In this document: positions 13,802 through 25,932 of the stretch, one piece after another
How positions within the stretch are numbered: the first letter of the stretch is position 1
Layout of the letters: each line of letters begins with the position of its first letter
Assembly: GCA_037975125.1 (NCBI GenBank)
Contig: CM075850.1
Location: 72,831,890 to 72,895,889, forward strand
DNA: 64,000 bases
Direction of reading: 5' to 3'
DNA from: Latrodectus hesperus
Lineage: Eukaryota > Arthropoda > Arachnida > Araneae > Theridiidae
Program-made: the position numbers and the translations under genes
The notes under the pieces: model-generated
Database searches by the model: none
What the model was told of the DNA's origin: nothing
The model's input: only the letters and a program-made list of their open reading frames with translations

Positions 13802-14864
13802 AATCGAGGTAATAATCACATGAAATTTTGTGTACAAAATATATAACCATAAGGCAATTAACAAACTAAAATACAGCCTCAAGTTATTTCATACTGTTAA
13901 CGACTTTCAATAGATTTCATTAAGATAAACTACATATACACACAGATTAATAATGAAAATATATAAATACATAAAATTTTAATGGCTTGAATATTATAAA
14001 AAAATACAATACCATGTTTATTAATTTGCCAGTAATAATTAATAACAAAGTATTCCTATAAATAAAATTTTCTTAAGTATATTACAACTTGCAAAAATTA
14101 CTTATGTAAGAACACTGTTTGATTTTATACATTCTCTGTCACAATTTTTCTGTTACAAAAAGAATTTCCTTAAAATGTACAAAAGTGCTTAAAAATATAA
14201 AAAAAGTTTAAAATCCAATAAGAAAAGCTAAACATTGAATCTTTACTTAACTTCAGAAACCAGTAATTTATACCAAAGAAATCGTTGCGGGCATTAAAAA
14301 GATATTTTGCAAAGAAAAATTGTAAAAAAGTTCATCATCAGGCAAATTGATTTGAAATTAAATAAAGATATTAATTTTTTGTTAGTATAAAATTTTTTCT
14401 ATACCTATGATTTCAAGTTTAATTAGAAAGTATATCATGGCACGCATCAGAAATGTCAAATCCTAAGATAAATTAACGCTAAGAGTGGTAAGACTACTTA
14501 ATGAGCTCCTGATTTACGTATTCTGTGACAGAAAACAAAAATATCATTAATTCTCTGACGTGCTTCATTTAGTTCTTTCAGGTAAAAAATACGTGGTAAA
14601 AAATTATTTTTGTATTTAACGTTAAACTTAAGTCCTGTGTAAAAATAAGCGGGAAAATTCAATTTTAGGACCCAGAATTAAACAGAAACTTCTTTTTATT
14701 TAAAAATAATTAATTATCAGTCAAATTCAGATGCATATAAATAAATTTAAGATACAAACATTCACATATACATACATATTTTCCCACACATAGTATCATT
14801 TGATTCATATTATTTAAATAATATCTATACTAAAAATTAAACTAAATTCATTGATATGGTAGTA
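13802..14864. other. AT-rich stretch, no gene seen
   Basis: No supported feature between the two SINE copies. Confidence 0.55.
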
Positions 14865-15092
14865 TCTATGGAGCCAAGGCCTACAATGACTTTATCAGTT
14901 TTCTTGATTGATGGCCCTGGGATGTGAAGCATATGTCCCGAGTAGGTGGTCAGCCTCACGTAAAACCACTAATGTTTAGTTCCCAAGCATGCTTGAGCTC
15001 AGATTTATCACCAAATCAAATAGATGAAAAGCTTAGTCAAGGATCCCAGGATCGAACCACAGCCCTGAGCCTTGAGAGCACAAAGCGCTACC
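14865..15092 (-). mobile_element. Second, diverged copy of the same SINE
   Basis: Read on the minus strand it runs GGTAGCGC... (remnant of the A-box region), GGTTCGATCC (B box, plus 15049-15058), CTTTTCATCT, CAAGCATGCTTGG, GAGGCTGACCACCTACTCGGGACA and CAGGGCC. The same words occur in the same order in the copy at 13512-13801 (GGTTCAATCC, CCTTTCATCT, CAAGCATGCTTGG, TAGGCTGACGACTTAATCGGGACA, CCGGGCC). The first 10-15 bp of the tRNA head are missing, so it is 5'-truncated. No target-site duplication is clear. The 68-codon ORF at 14924-15130 is simply this SINE read on the wrong strand. Confidence 0.85.
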
Positions 15093-18000
15093 AAAATTAT
15101 TCTAAGCTTAAATATCTACACAGCAAATAAAATGGCGGCACTATAAAGAAGAGAAAATAAAGAGTTTATTGTACGTACACAGCATTCCATGATTATCAAA
15201 TGATTAAATATGCAAGCACTTTGGATGCACACAAGGGTAGGGAAATAATTGAAGCAATTACCGACCTAAGCAGCAAAAATATTATTTATCTGGTTAGACG
15301 TGTAAACGAACTAAGCTTGGATAACAGAAACGGGGTTATTCATTTTATGCCGTTAAGTATGTGTACACTTCATTAACCGCATTAGATGAAGAGCGCAGGT
15401 GGGCTTATCTCATAGCAATCAAAGACAAAATCCTTTTTAACAAGGGAGAGATCTGGAGACCAATAGGCCAAAGAATTTCGTCCAATGTTAGTGGTAGGCA
15501 AAATTACAGGTGATAATTCATCCAGTATATAAGAAAGAATCCTGCGTCTAAAGGAAATTCTAACACTTACAGTATTTCCTTAAGTATTTCTTTTAGAAGA
15601 AATCATTCCATGCCATTAGAGCCATTAGAAAGCTCATGACGATATTTTGAGAAAATTCTAACCTTTAAAAAGTGATTTCCAAATGAGAAATCCATTTTTT
15701 ATATTTCATTCATTTGTCAGAAAATTTTATTGTATTCCTTAAATGATAACAATAAAATAAGAAATAGTATAATAAGTCTGACTAAGTGTTCGGCAAGCAA
15801 TTATTTTCAAGGGAAATTCAAATTAATAAAATATTTCTATATGAGCTTTTTTTGCAATCCTTTCTATATTTTATGAATAATAATTGTAAGAATAAAAAAA
15901 ATATTAATTTATTAAAATTTGAAGATAATTTAATATGTTCTATAATGTCTACATTTTAAATTTCCTTTTTATTGTGCACTGATCCATCATTATTTGAATT
16001 ATATCCATTCAATGAATTCAGGAAATAAATTTATTACTAAGTGGAAACTAGAACTTAGCAATTTATTTAAAAGTATACCATTTTGTAAAGGTGTAGAAAA
16101 GTATAAGACACAACTGCTGTACCCACTAGTTAACCAATAGTTTGTTTTATTTTACTAATCTATTTATTTTTAAAAAGTTTAACTTTTCAATGCAGCATTT
16201 TCGTCAAGTTAATTATTCATTGTGCTAGCTGCTCACATGTAACATTCATACGTACACTGATTATTATTTTTCAAAAACGCTTAGCTCTTTTGCCGATAAA
16301 TGTTCAATATATACTTATAATATTCTAGGAGAGATTTGTAATGTATGCAATTGAGATATATTTATGTAGACATAAAAAAAAGAAAATTTATGGGGTAAAC
16401 ATAGCGATAGATGTTATGCTGACTGAAATACAATATGCTAAATACATAGCATTACCAGATAGAAAAATCATTAAGAACACGTATATCATCATTATACCAC
16501 CATTAAAGCTTTAAATTGTCATTTTTTTAAAAAATTTTTTCTCTTTTGAATAATTTTATGAACCGAAATATTTCTCAGATAAAAGAATATATCATCTTTA
16601 AAATATCTTAAACTTACCTCACCGTTCTAAGAGCCAAAGAAATACTTACTAAGTTTTGATTAAAGGCATATTCTTGGTTTCATTTATGTAATGATTGATT
16701 TGACATGATGTGTTTTGTATAAAGGCATATAACTTTATATAAATACTCAATTTATTTCGTAGTAGCCTTATTGAACAATGGAATAAATAGAAGGTGCTTC
16801 TGCATTTGGTATTTATCACGTGGCAAATACCAAACGTAGATTGTTTGCATTTTATAGTTGTGCATATTCGTATTTGAATTTCGTAAATGTTTGTGCACCG
16901 TTTAATTTTATGCAGCAAGTTGATAGCAATGCTCTTTTTAAATTTATAATAAAATCGTTGTATATATCCGCTTTTTCAAATCCTTCTGTTCAAAGAAGCT
17001 TTCTAATTTTCGCAAGTAAAGAAAACAGTAGCATTTTGACGAAAAAAGTGGAACTTAATTGTACCAAAAGAAGTTTGTCATTAGAACTGTGTTGTGATAA
17101 ATGGTAGAAGAAGAATATATTTTATCATCACCAGTCGCCAAACATTTTGTTAAAATAATCAAGTAGCTCAAATTTCCACCATTTTATTTTAACTGAACAG
17201 AAGAACTTTTTAAAAAATTAGTTTTAGGAAAATGTTTATCATAGACAGCTGCAGACAAAATGATGACAAATTGGAGACGAATTGACAAAATGACGAAATA
17301 AATATCAGCGCAAAACTTCTTGTAAACTATTAGACTCAAATTTAATAAGAGCTTAAGCGACGGAGCCAGTACACAAACAAAAAACAAACCGGCGACGGAA
17401 CTGGACATGTGACTTTGACGTCATATGAGATGAGTCAATTGATACTGTGCAATGATTCGAAAATGAAAAACAGTACCTTATCTCGATAATCTTAAAAATA
17501 TAATCATGTATGAAATCTTTGAAAGAATAAGCCAATAATATAGGATGAATTAATGTCATTTTCAGTTAACAACTTTGGAAGATGCACAGAAATTTTTAGT
17601 TTTTCTATGTCTAGAATTAAAAAAAGACTTTTTAAAGACAATCATAACTTTTAATTGTGTTAAACTAAATCTTTTAGAAAGAGATAAGCCAAGTCATCCT
17701 ACTTTAATTTCCACATAGTGGACAACGTGGTAATCGATGTAGAGTTCCTTTTTAACATATATCCCATGTTATTATATTTCAAAAGAATTTCTCATAAATA
17801 ATTTAAGATTCATATTCAGGCATTATGCAAAGGTAGCCCTGGAAAAATTTTAAATCACCTATCATGAGAGTTCTGCATGCAAAAATATTGCAACACCCAT
17901 CTTCCTTTTGTTCAATAGTGGCTGTAATTTAGACAGGATTATCTATATCAAATTTTATAGTTTACAGTATGACTCTGGACAAGATTTTTCTCTCAAAAAT

Positions 18001-18214
18001 TCAATACTGTCAGACTCTCCTCTTGTTGTGGTACGTTTAGAACTATCTCTCTAATCACTGAATATCATATAGAATTTTAAACTGAAAATATCTATTTTTT
18101 TCAGATTTCTTTAGCATACATGCTTTTGAAGATATCGGAACTTTCCAAAATATTTTAATATTCTAATTTTATATAATACAATCTTTTTGACATGGAATGG
18201 ACAGTTTGCAAGGT
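15093..18214. other. Mixed AT-rich stretch with an unexplained GC-richer patch
   Basis: 15180-15560 has near-normal base composition (for example GATGAAGAGCGCAGGTGGGC at about 15390) but no frame stays open, so it may be an old element or pseudogene. 16640-17560 holds several 60-95-codon ORFs on both strands that overlap and show no domain. The rest is A/T-rich. Confidence 0.45.
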
Positions 18215-19040
18215 ATGTTTACAAAATTTGACCAACTTTTTTCTTAAGCTAATGATATCGTGATCATAACACGCTTTAGGAATGCTGCCTTAAAGGAATG
18301 TTTTCCCTCCTCAAAAATACAGCAGAAAAATCATTTTATTATTAAAACAGACAAGACCAAATACACGTCAATTGTTAAGGATCAAGGGTCTTTTAAATTT
18401 TTAAAGGTTGAGAATTATAAGATTGAAATGAATTTATTTTTTATTAATTTGAATAATAATTTTTTATATTTGGGCTCAAATATCAGTGCTCAAAACGATG
18501 TGAGCATTGAGATTAAAAGAAGAAATTTGGCAACTAACTGGTATCTTCATGACTTACGTAACTTTTTTAAATCTAAATTTATCATAAGAAAAATTAAAAC
18601 TCCATTATATAAAGTACTCATCAGATTTGTGCTGAACTATGGATCTGAGACTTGGACGTTTTCTAAATTCCTGGCAGAACAACTATCTATCTTTGAACGA
18701 AAAGTTTAGAGAAAACTATTTGATACTGTAAAGGAAGATGAAGTATGGAGAAGTAGACATAATTTTGAATTGTACAAATTATTTAAGGATATAGATATTA
18801 TCAAATTCGTTAAAATAAGTCGTATGGAATTTGCGGGATGCATATAACAAATGGATCCCTTATCATTAACATTTAAAATTTTCAGTCATACAACTTTGGG
18901 GACTAGGTTGAAATTAATGAACTGTGTAAAGGAGTATTTTAAGATCCTAAGAGTAATTACTTAAAAATCAATTGTGCAAAAAATACACCAGAATGGAATG
19001 AAGTTCATGGGAAGGCCTTGGCTCACCAGTAGCTGCAGAA
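18215..19040 (+). pseudogene. Non-LTR retrotransposon reverse transcriptase remnant
   Basis: The C-terminal part of a LINE reverse transcriptase, probably RTE-like. 18215-18260 reads TKFDQLFS*ANDIVII, with the catalytic YADD motif decayed to *AND and one in-frame stop. An open frame (18260-18709) then gives FLYLGSNISAQNDVSIEIKRR and VLNYGSETWTFSK, ending at a TAG after IFERKV. Beyond this stop the same frame continues as WRSRHNFELYKLFKDIDIIK to a TAA at 18845. Further degraded matches (PEWNEVHGKALAHQ) reach about 19040. LGSxIS..N.....EIKRR, YGSETWT, FERKVLR and NHELY are the usual landmarks in this order. Endonuclease and 5' parts are not found. The active-site loss and stops make it dead. 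Confidence 0.85.
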
Positions 19041-20688
19041 TTCTTCTTTTATAGGATTTATTTGGGTTATGATATGAAATTTGTTAAAATGAATCCATTG
19101 ATTATCACAGGATCACATGCCAAATTTAAATAATTGGTGAATATATTGATAGAAGTCATTGCAAATACAATAAAATAACCAAAAAGTAACAAGTGGAAGG
19201 AATTTTTAATTACAAATTTTCTATTTTACTGAAGAATATATTATATAGCATCCTCTTTAATATTAATTTGTCAAATTTAAAAAAAACACGGAAAATTTGT
19301 ATTTGGGATGATGAAGTTAACACCCTCTATCTCAGGAACATAATATTATTTTAATAATATGATGAATAGGAATTTTTTGATGTCAAAAGAAATATCGATA
19401 CCAGAATTCGAAAATGACAGAATTCGTAACACAAAAGGGAAAAACTATTATATAGTTTGACATTAATTACCAGTAACATCAAAATTAATGGATAATTATT
19501 CTAAAGAATAATTAGATAGTCTCCGAAGATACAGAACACAGATAATTAAACGTTATCTTTTAGTTGCAGAATAAAAGCAAAGGAGTTCATTTCTGTCCTC
19601 TTCTATTGCACATCATTATGGTAGTAGGTAAATATTTTCTCTCTTTCAGTGATTTGTGTGAAAGTAAACCTAACAAACATTATTTTACTCTTATTTCACT
19701 ATTGTTTGAGCAATTATAAAAAGTACCTTGCTTGATAATTGTAAAAAATATTGATTATGAATTGTTACCATGATGATGTATGCATTCATCACTTAATGAT
19801 TCAGAATTAATCTATACATATTATTCATTTCTTGAATTTTCATTATGTATTTCATCTTAAAATTTGATATTTTAAGTATTTACAAGAAAATAAAATACAC
19901 CCAAAGTTATGAAATAAAAAATTTCGCAAATAAAATTTGACAATCGCATTGTAAAATGTTTTTATAAAATCACTAAATTAAAAATGGCCGTAAGTGATAT
20001 TCAAACTCCTTAAAGTAATTTTATTTGAATCCGAAGACGTAACAATTTTATGCAATAATTATGAGTGAAACACGATACATTAAAAAGTGCAATAGTAATT
20101 TTAGAAACTTACAATATTATAAGAAGAAAGTAACAGTAAACTATTAAAATACAAAAATGAAGAAAGATTACGGTTGTTAGCAACTGTTTGTGATTTCATA
20201 TTTTCCAAGTATTTTATTTCTCATATACTTTTTCTGTATTGATTTAGTAGCTAAAAGTATCCATCGTAGTTTTTAGTTATGTATTCGTGAAAATGCAATA
20301 AATGATAAAATTAATATATTTTCAAACATAAATTAATCAAAAAATTGCCAGCAATAATTAATTTTAATTTAATTAAATACAGGATCATTTACTTTAGCAC
20401 TTAATTCACAGAAAAAGTTCAAAACCTTAAAATTTTTATGAATTAAAACCTTTAAATAACCCCGTTAAAAAGAATATACAAATCTATCTAATAATAATGC
20501 AATTATAGATAATTTTTTCATTAATGAAAATAATTTATTAATTAATTTATATGAACTATTTGACAGTTTTATTTCACCTGCAACTTAAATGGCAAATAAA
20601 AATATATAATTTTACAATACGAAACAATATTTTTATATTGATTATATCGGCTTTTGCTCAATTATGCTTGTAAATAGAAATGAAATTG
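19041..20688. other. AT-rich stretch, no gene seen
   Basis: Possible 3' remains of the LINE immediately after 19040, otherwise A/T-rich sequence without features. Confidence 0.55.
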
Positions 20689-20770
20689 ATAACAAAGAAT
20701 TTAACATTAGATGTACTTCATACATATTCATAAAAGTTACTGTTATCTGATTTTTAGCATTATACATGAT
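20689..20770 (+). repeat. Dispersed relative of the 426-bp repeat tail
   Basis: About 82 bp beginning ATAACAAAGAATTTAACATT and ending ATTATACATGA, which matches the last part of tandem copies 1 and 2 (about 11830-11910) with only a few substitutions. It sits alone, 8 kb from the array, so this segment is a mobile or dispersed repeat independent of the rest of the unit. Confidence 0.88.
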
Positions 20771-23377
20771 ATTGATGTGTTTGTAGGTGTAGCATTAAAA
20801 ATTCTTTTTTTACTAATTTTATTCACTTAATTTCGTAAATTTTAATTTCATTAAATTAATCCCCATTTTCATCACCTTCTTTTCCTAACCGTATTATCAA
20901 CCGTGTGTAGCTATCGGAAGTAGCTTTATAGCCCACTGAATTGAACATTATTCTTGTTACTTCAAATCAAAATATATTTATTTTGCTGAATTTGCAATTA
21001 TTTATTTGACTACCAAATTGCTTATATACATGCTTTGTTTTCATGATCATTGCTTTACTTTTTATTAGCTTTAAATTTTTATCAATATTTATTTTCATTG
21101 TAAAAATGTAATGTAAGATAACGCATAAAATGTCAAGCTTTTACAAAAATTATTAAATTATTCTCATATTCATGCAGTAAAAATATTAAATCTTAAGCAT
21201 TGAAACTAAATACTTCTACACAAAAAAAAATATCATATAAATTCCTCCATTATTTTATTACCTTTATATATAAATATTTAACAAATTATTAAAAATATTT
21301 ATAATAATTACTCAAAATTAAAGATAAAAATATAAAATTCAGGTAAAATATTGAATTACAATAGATGAAAATTTAAAACAAATTTTAAATAGCAAAGATG
21401 AACATGAAGATTATATTTTACGAGTTTGTAGGTGGATTATCACAAAACAGGTAATTTTATTATCCATTAATAGAGTAATACTGTTTAATATGATAAAATG
21501 CGTATCATATTAAAATTATATTCAAGTTATACTATATCGCTATAATTTAAGTACATAATTTAATTTTACTAGTCATTATTTTCAATCTCTATGGAATTAA
21601 AGTCTTAAAAATATATTTTTATATTTGATTTTGCTTTCATTTTTGAAATATTTATTTATTTTATGGATTAATATTATGTTATAAAACTATTAATAAAAAT
21701 TAATTTATAACAAAAATCTTACTTGTAATAATCTATGGTGTTTATGATAATAAATCAATAAAAATAAGATCTTATCTTATGAAAAAATGGAAAAATTTTC
21801 AATCACAATAGAGAAGGTAACATTAGTTGTTTCTATTTTCTTGGTGCATTTCACGGAAATAATAAATATATGTCTAAATTTAATACAAAAAATTATATTT
21901 TTTAAAAAAAATGCATTTCTAATAAAAATAATCATAAAACATTTTGAAAACTCAATTTAAATATTATGTTATTTTCAATTTATATTGAAAATTATTTATT
22001 ATTGAAAATTATTATAAAACTCAGTTTAATGAAAGAATTAGTTCTACTTATTTCATAATTATGTTACTTGGTAAATATAAAATAATTAAATAAGTTTATT
22101 TTCATGTAGTTTATAGGGATCATATGATTAAATTTCATTTTCACGCAGTTCCATATTCCATAATTACAAGGAAATAAATAAATATCTATATTAAATATGT
22201 CAATGTTCAATTATCTGTTTGCAAAGTATATAATTGTATTTAACAGTAAATACAATGACTTTTCTAATAGTAGAGTGTAAAAGAACAAGAACAATTTTTA
22301 ATTCTCCCTCTTGAGAAGAACAAATAAACATTAAGAGAAAAAATGATCGTAGCAATTCTGTTTTCTGTTAAAAAAATTCTTAAATAATTATACCTCTAAT
22401 TTTTAAAATTACTGTTAAATAATTAAGCAGATCAACACATACTATTACAAAGTTTAATTTAGTTCTCGTAACAAATTGCAAATAAGAAATTTTGAATTGT
22501 TTATTTCCAACATATTTAATATAGTAATTTATCGTTTGTGCGGTTGACTATTTTGATTTTATCATTACTGTTTTGTAACTTTCTTAACTTTATCTCATAA
22601 AATTAATTAAAAGCAGTTTATTATTTAGAGTGTATATACTGCATAGTAAATAAATACAATTTCCTATTTTGATTCTTATTTTGAATTGAAATTATGAAAT
22701 AAAATATTTTTTATTAAATTGAAAATGTGGAAAACAGTTTATAGTGCAGTGACAACTCCCAAATAAGACTTTTACTTCTTTTGTTTTCATGCATTGGAAA
22801 AGAATATTTGGTAAAAAATTGCTAATTTAAAGTAGTTATTAAGTTTTGAAATATTTTGTGTAAGAGAGTAAGCAAAAAGTATACCGTTATTATAATCAGC
22901 ATCTGGTTTTAATAATGAATAATTTGGAAAAAATCAAAATGTCAACAAAACTTAATTTAGAATGAAAGGAAATTATCATGATAAAATACAAATTAATAAT
23001 GAAGCAGAGTAAAAAGTCTTCTTTCCTGCGAAAAATGGAGTGTTCGATCCCAACAAAATTTGAAAATCGCTTCTGTTTCTTGTGTCTAAATAATTTATCT
23101 AAATGTCAAATGACGTTATAACCTAAATCTAAAATATACTTAATTAATACTTTTGAATAAAACGATTAGCTTAAATCCTTAAATAATTGTATATACTTCA
23201 CAGAATTCAGCATTTTCCCTTTTAAGTAAGGTCGTTACAGTGAATTGAGTGATTCAACAACCATATTCGAAAATAAAATTGTTTGGGAAAAAATCTTCAT
23301 TGATACAGAAATATTTGGATGAAAACTGGAAATGTATTTAAATAAACATCCAATTATATAAAATATTAATTGGGTAC
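20771..23377. other. AT-rich stretch, no gene seen
   Basis: 2.6 kb of strongly A/T-biased sequence. An isolated GTTCGATCCC at 23043-23052 resembles a B box but has no A box upstream. Confidence 0.6.
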
Positions 23378-23500
23378 AGTTTATAATGTATTGAGGAGGT
23401 GGAACAGATAATTAGATATACATTTTGAATTGAGGATTGGAAGCGAAATAGTTCATTTCTCTATCCATCTCAATCATTTATTTCCATGACAATATACAAA
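23378..23500 (+). repeat. Dispersed repeat X, copy B
   Basis: Shares ACAGATAATTAG(A/G)TAT(A/C)CATTT with copy C (35945 onward) and GAAATAGTTCATTTCYCT with copy A (5525 onward). It ends in ATTTCCATGACAAT at 23480-23493, aligned with the RTTNCC-NN-GACAAC motif of the other copies. Unidentified family. Confidence 0.45.
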
Positions 23501-25863
23501 ATTCTCATATTTAAGGATTTGTATGTAGTAATTAAGCAAATACTATATAACTTGTATGCTATAACACAATTTGTTTGATAGATATTAAACAAGATTGTTG
23601 TACATAAATAATCATTATATATAAACTTATTTTATTCTCTAATATATATGATGTATTTATATAAGATATATGTTTAATAATATTTATTACACATTAATTA
23701 GTTTTGCCCCATTTTTATTCATAAAAATAAAATCCTCATATTTTGTGTAGTAAATGAATTAGATCAGTAACTTCGAAAATTCAGAATTAGAGTTCAAATT
23801 GATGGAATGTGAAATTTAGATGTGGATACAACATACAAAAAAAGTAGTAAATAAAATGTGAATACAAAATATTTTTCGATTAATGTAAAGGATATGGTTA
23901 TTATTTCACATTGATGTGTATATTCTGCATCAAACATTTTCCCGGGTTTGCTATTGCATGGTAGATGAGCACAGCTTCCACCTCAACATCAGCTTCACCT
24001 CCATTCCTTGATATAGATGTTAGAAAGCAAAATACTTGTCTTTCTCCAAAAGTCATAAAGCAAAATTATTCATATTGTTTACCAGATTCAGTTTGATTAA
24101 AACTAGCTAGATCTTAGAAATTATATATACATTTGGGTTACGGTTTAAGATCTTTGGTTACTATTCCCTTTTAAATACTATTGATAAAATTCATTTCTCT
24201 GTCTACATGTTTCCCTTTTATTAAAAATGCGTTAAATGACATAAATTTTATTCATAAAGAAGTAATTTATATATTTCTTAATTGAAATGAGGATTTTTTA
24301 AATTCAATTATACAATATTGTAAATTATGCAATCGTAAGTTAAAAGAAAATAATACTCGTATTGTTACTAATTTATTAATAATAACATGACCTTAAACAA
24401 TTGTGTTCTGTTTTGTATGTATGTTTAAAGATGATTGTATCAATTTATCCATGGCAAAAAGTAATTTTAAATTAATAAAATTCTTCTTCACATGATGACT
24501 TCTCTGTGAAAAACTTTTGTGTGCAATAAAAAAGTGAAGAAACAGAGAATTCTCTGATGGAAAGACTTCTCTGTCTCATGATTTCTTGATGATAGATTGA
24601 TTTGACAGACCATTGTGGTTGATGTTTTTCTGAATATTAGTTTGTATCATTTCTTTACGTAGTGTTTTTAATATTTCTGTTATTTTGACTTTAGTATAAT
24701 GATAAATGAGACTCATTTACTATGATGCCTGCTTTATTCAAATTAATTTAAATATAATTTTATCACAGTAAAAATGCAAGTCACGATGAAGTTATATGAA
24801 CATATAAAATTATAAGATTAGCACTTAAATGCATAATAATTACAATATGCTTACTAAAATGTAAAAGTGGATCCACGAATACAAGGAAGCATTTTTCAGT
24901 TGAAAACAATAACACAATAAAACAAACACTAAAAAAGAATCTAGAATGATTATTGCTATATTGAGTACGAGTATTACTGTTCACACTCAATAAATCCTGC
25001 AACAGTTTTTTGATATTGTTTGTTTATATTTGTTGTTTTTTTATAATATCTTTAACACTGTTAATATATCTTATTTTGGGGTAATAATATTTCTAACACT
25101 ATTTCTTATTATCTGTTATCTTGATAATTATTGTATGATACAGTTGTTGTTATTTATTATATCTTAGAATTTTAATACATTTTAAACTTGATGTTCTGAT
25201 TTATTTCATTCCTTTTAGAACCGTATTAGCCAGTTAATTCCTATACATATGAAAAATATGACAATATCAAACTTTATTTGCAAATGTTATAAATATTAAT
25301 TTTTAACTTGTTTCGTGTGACGTTTTTTATTTTAAGAAAATTATATAACTACCTTTAAAAATTGCTTTGTGTATTTGTATAATCAAAATGTAAGCCGTTT
25401 GCGTCAAAATATTTTTAACGAGATTTCAATCTATAAATATCTGCCTTAAAGAAAGTTTTATTTTTATAATAAATAAATTATAATTTGGAATTTTTCAGAA
25501 AGTTTTCATTTTCAAACTGTTTAGCCCATGAAAACTATTCTAAGATCTTGAAAAAATAACAGAAATTTGGAGAGGCATGGTAAATAAGCTGGAGCTGTAA
25601 AATGTCATAGCATAAATAATCTAATATGGCAACTGTTTTTACGATATATGTGACCAACCATCTTAGTGGCGTAAAATTGGACCATGTTAACAAACAAATG
25701 ATGGGCATATATTTCAAATTTATTATGCATCTCATCATTGTACTGTCAGTTTATATGAATTGCAATCTCTATCTAGTTTGAAGAAATGAGTAGTGAATTG
25801 CTCTAGTAATATTCCACCAAATGATAACACTCATTTCTTTATTTTTTACCTTGCTAATTTCAG
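23501..25863. other. AT-rich stretch, no gene seen
   Basis: A slightly GC-richer patch at 23940-24010 and a perfect 14-bp palindrome CAGAGAATTCTCTG at about 24543 are the only departures. The ORFs at 24781-25002 and 25535-25738 look like chance. Confidence 0.55.
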
Positions 25864-25932
25864 AAAGTGTTGCAATACTGCTGTGAGGTCAATTTTCAAC
25901 CTAATAGCAATTCCCTGGTGTATTTGATACAG
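25864..25932 (+). CDS. Weak candidate internal exon (69 nt)
   Basis: A good acceptor (pyrimidine-rich tract ending CTTGCTAATTTCAG at 25863) precedes 69 nt that are open in one frame (KVLQYCCEVNFQPNSNSLV...) and GC-richer than the flanks. The matching donor would be CAG|GTTTCA, which is poor. GAG|GTCAAT at 25887 is an alternative. No similarity recognised. The frame remains open downstream to 26094, so a terminal exon is also possible. Confidence 0.15.

Noticed and set aside
14924..15130. 68-codon ORF
   Set aside because: It lies on the opposite strand of the second SINE copy and has no coding meaning.
16649..17559. Cluster of 68-95-codon ORFs on both strands
   Set aside because: They overlap in opposite directions, are Phe/Ile/Lys/Ser-rich, and show no motif, signal or composition shift.
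23043..23052. GTTCGATCCC, B-box-like
   Set aside because: No A box 30-60 bp upstream and no SINE body downstream.
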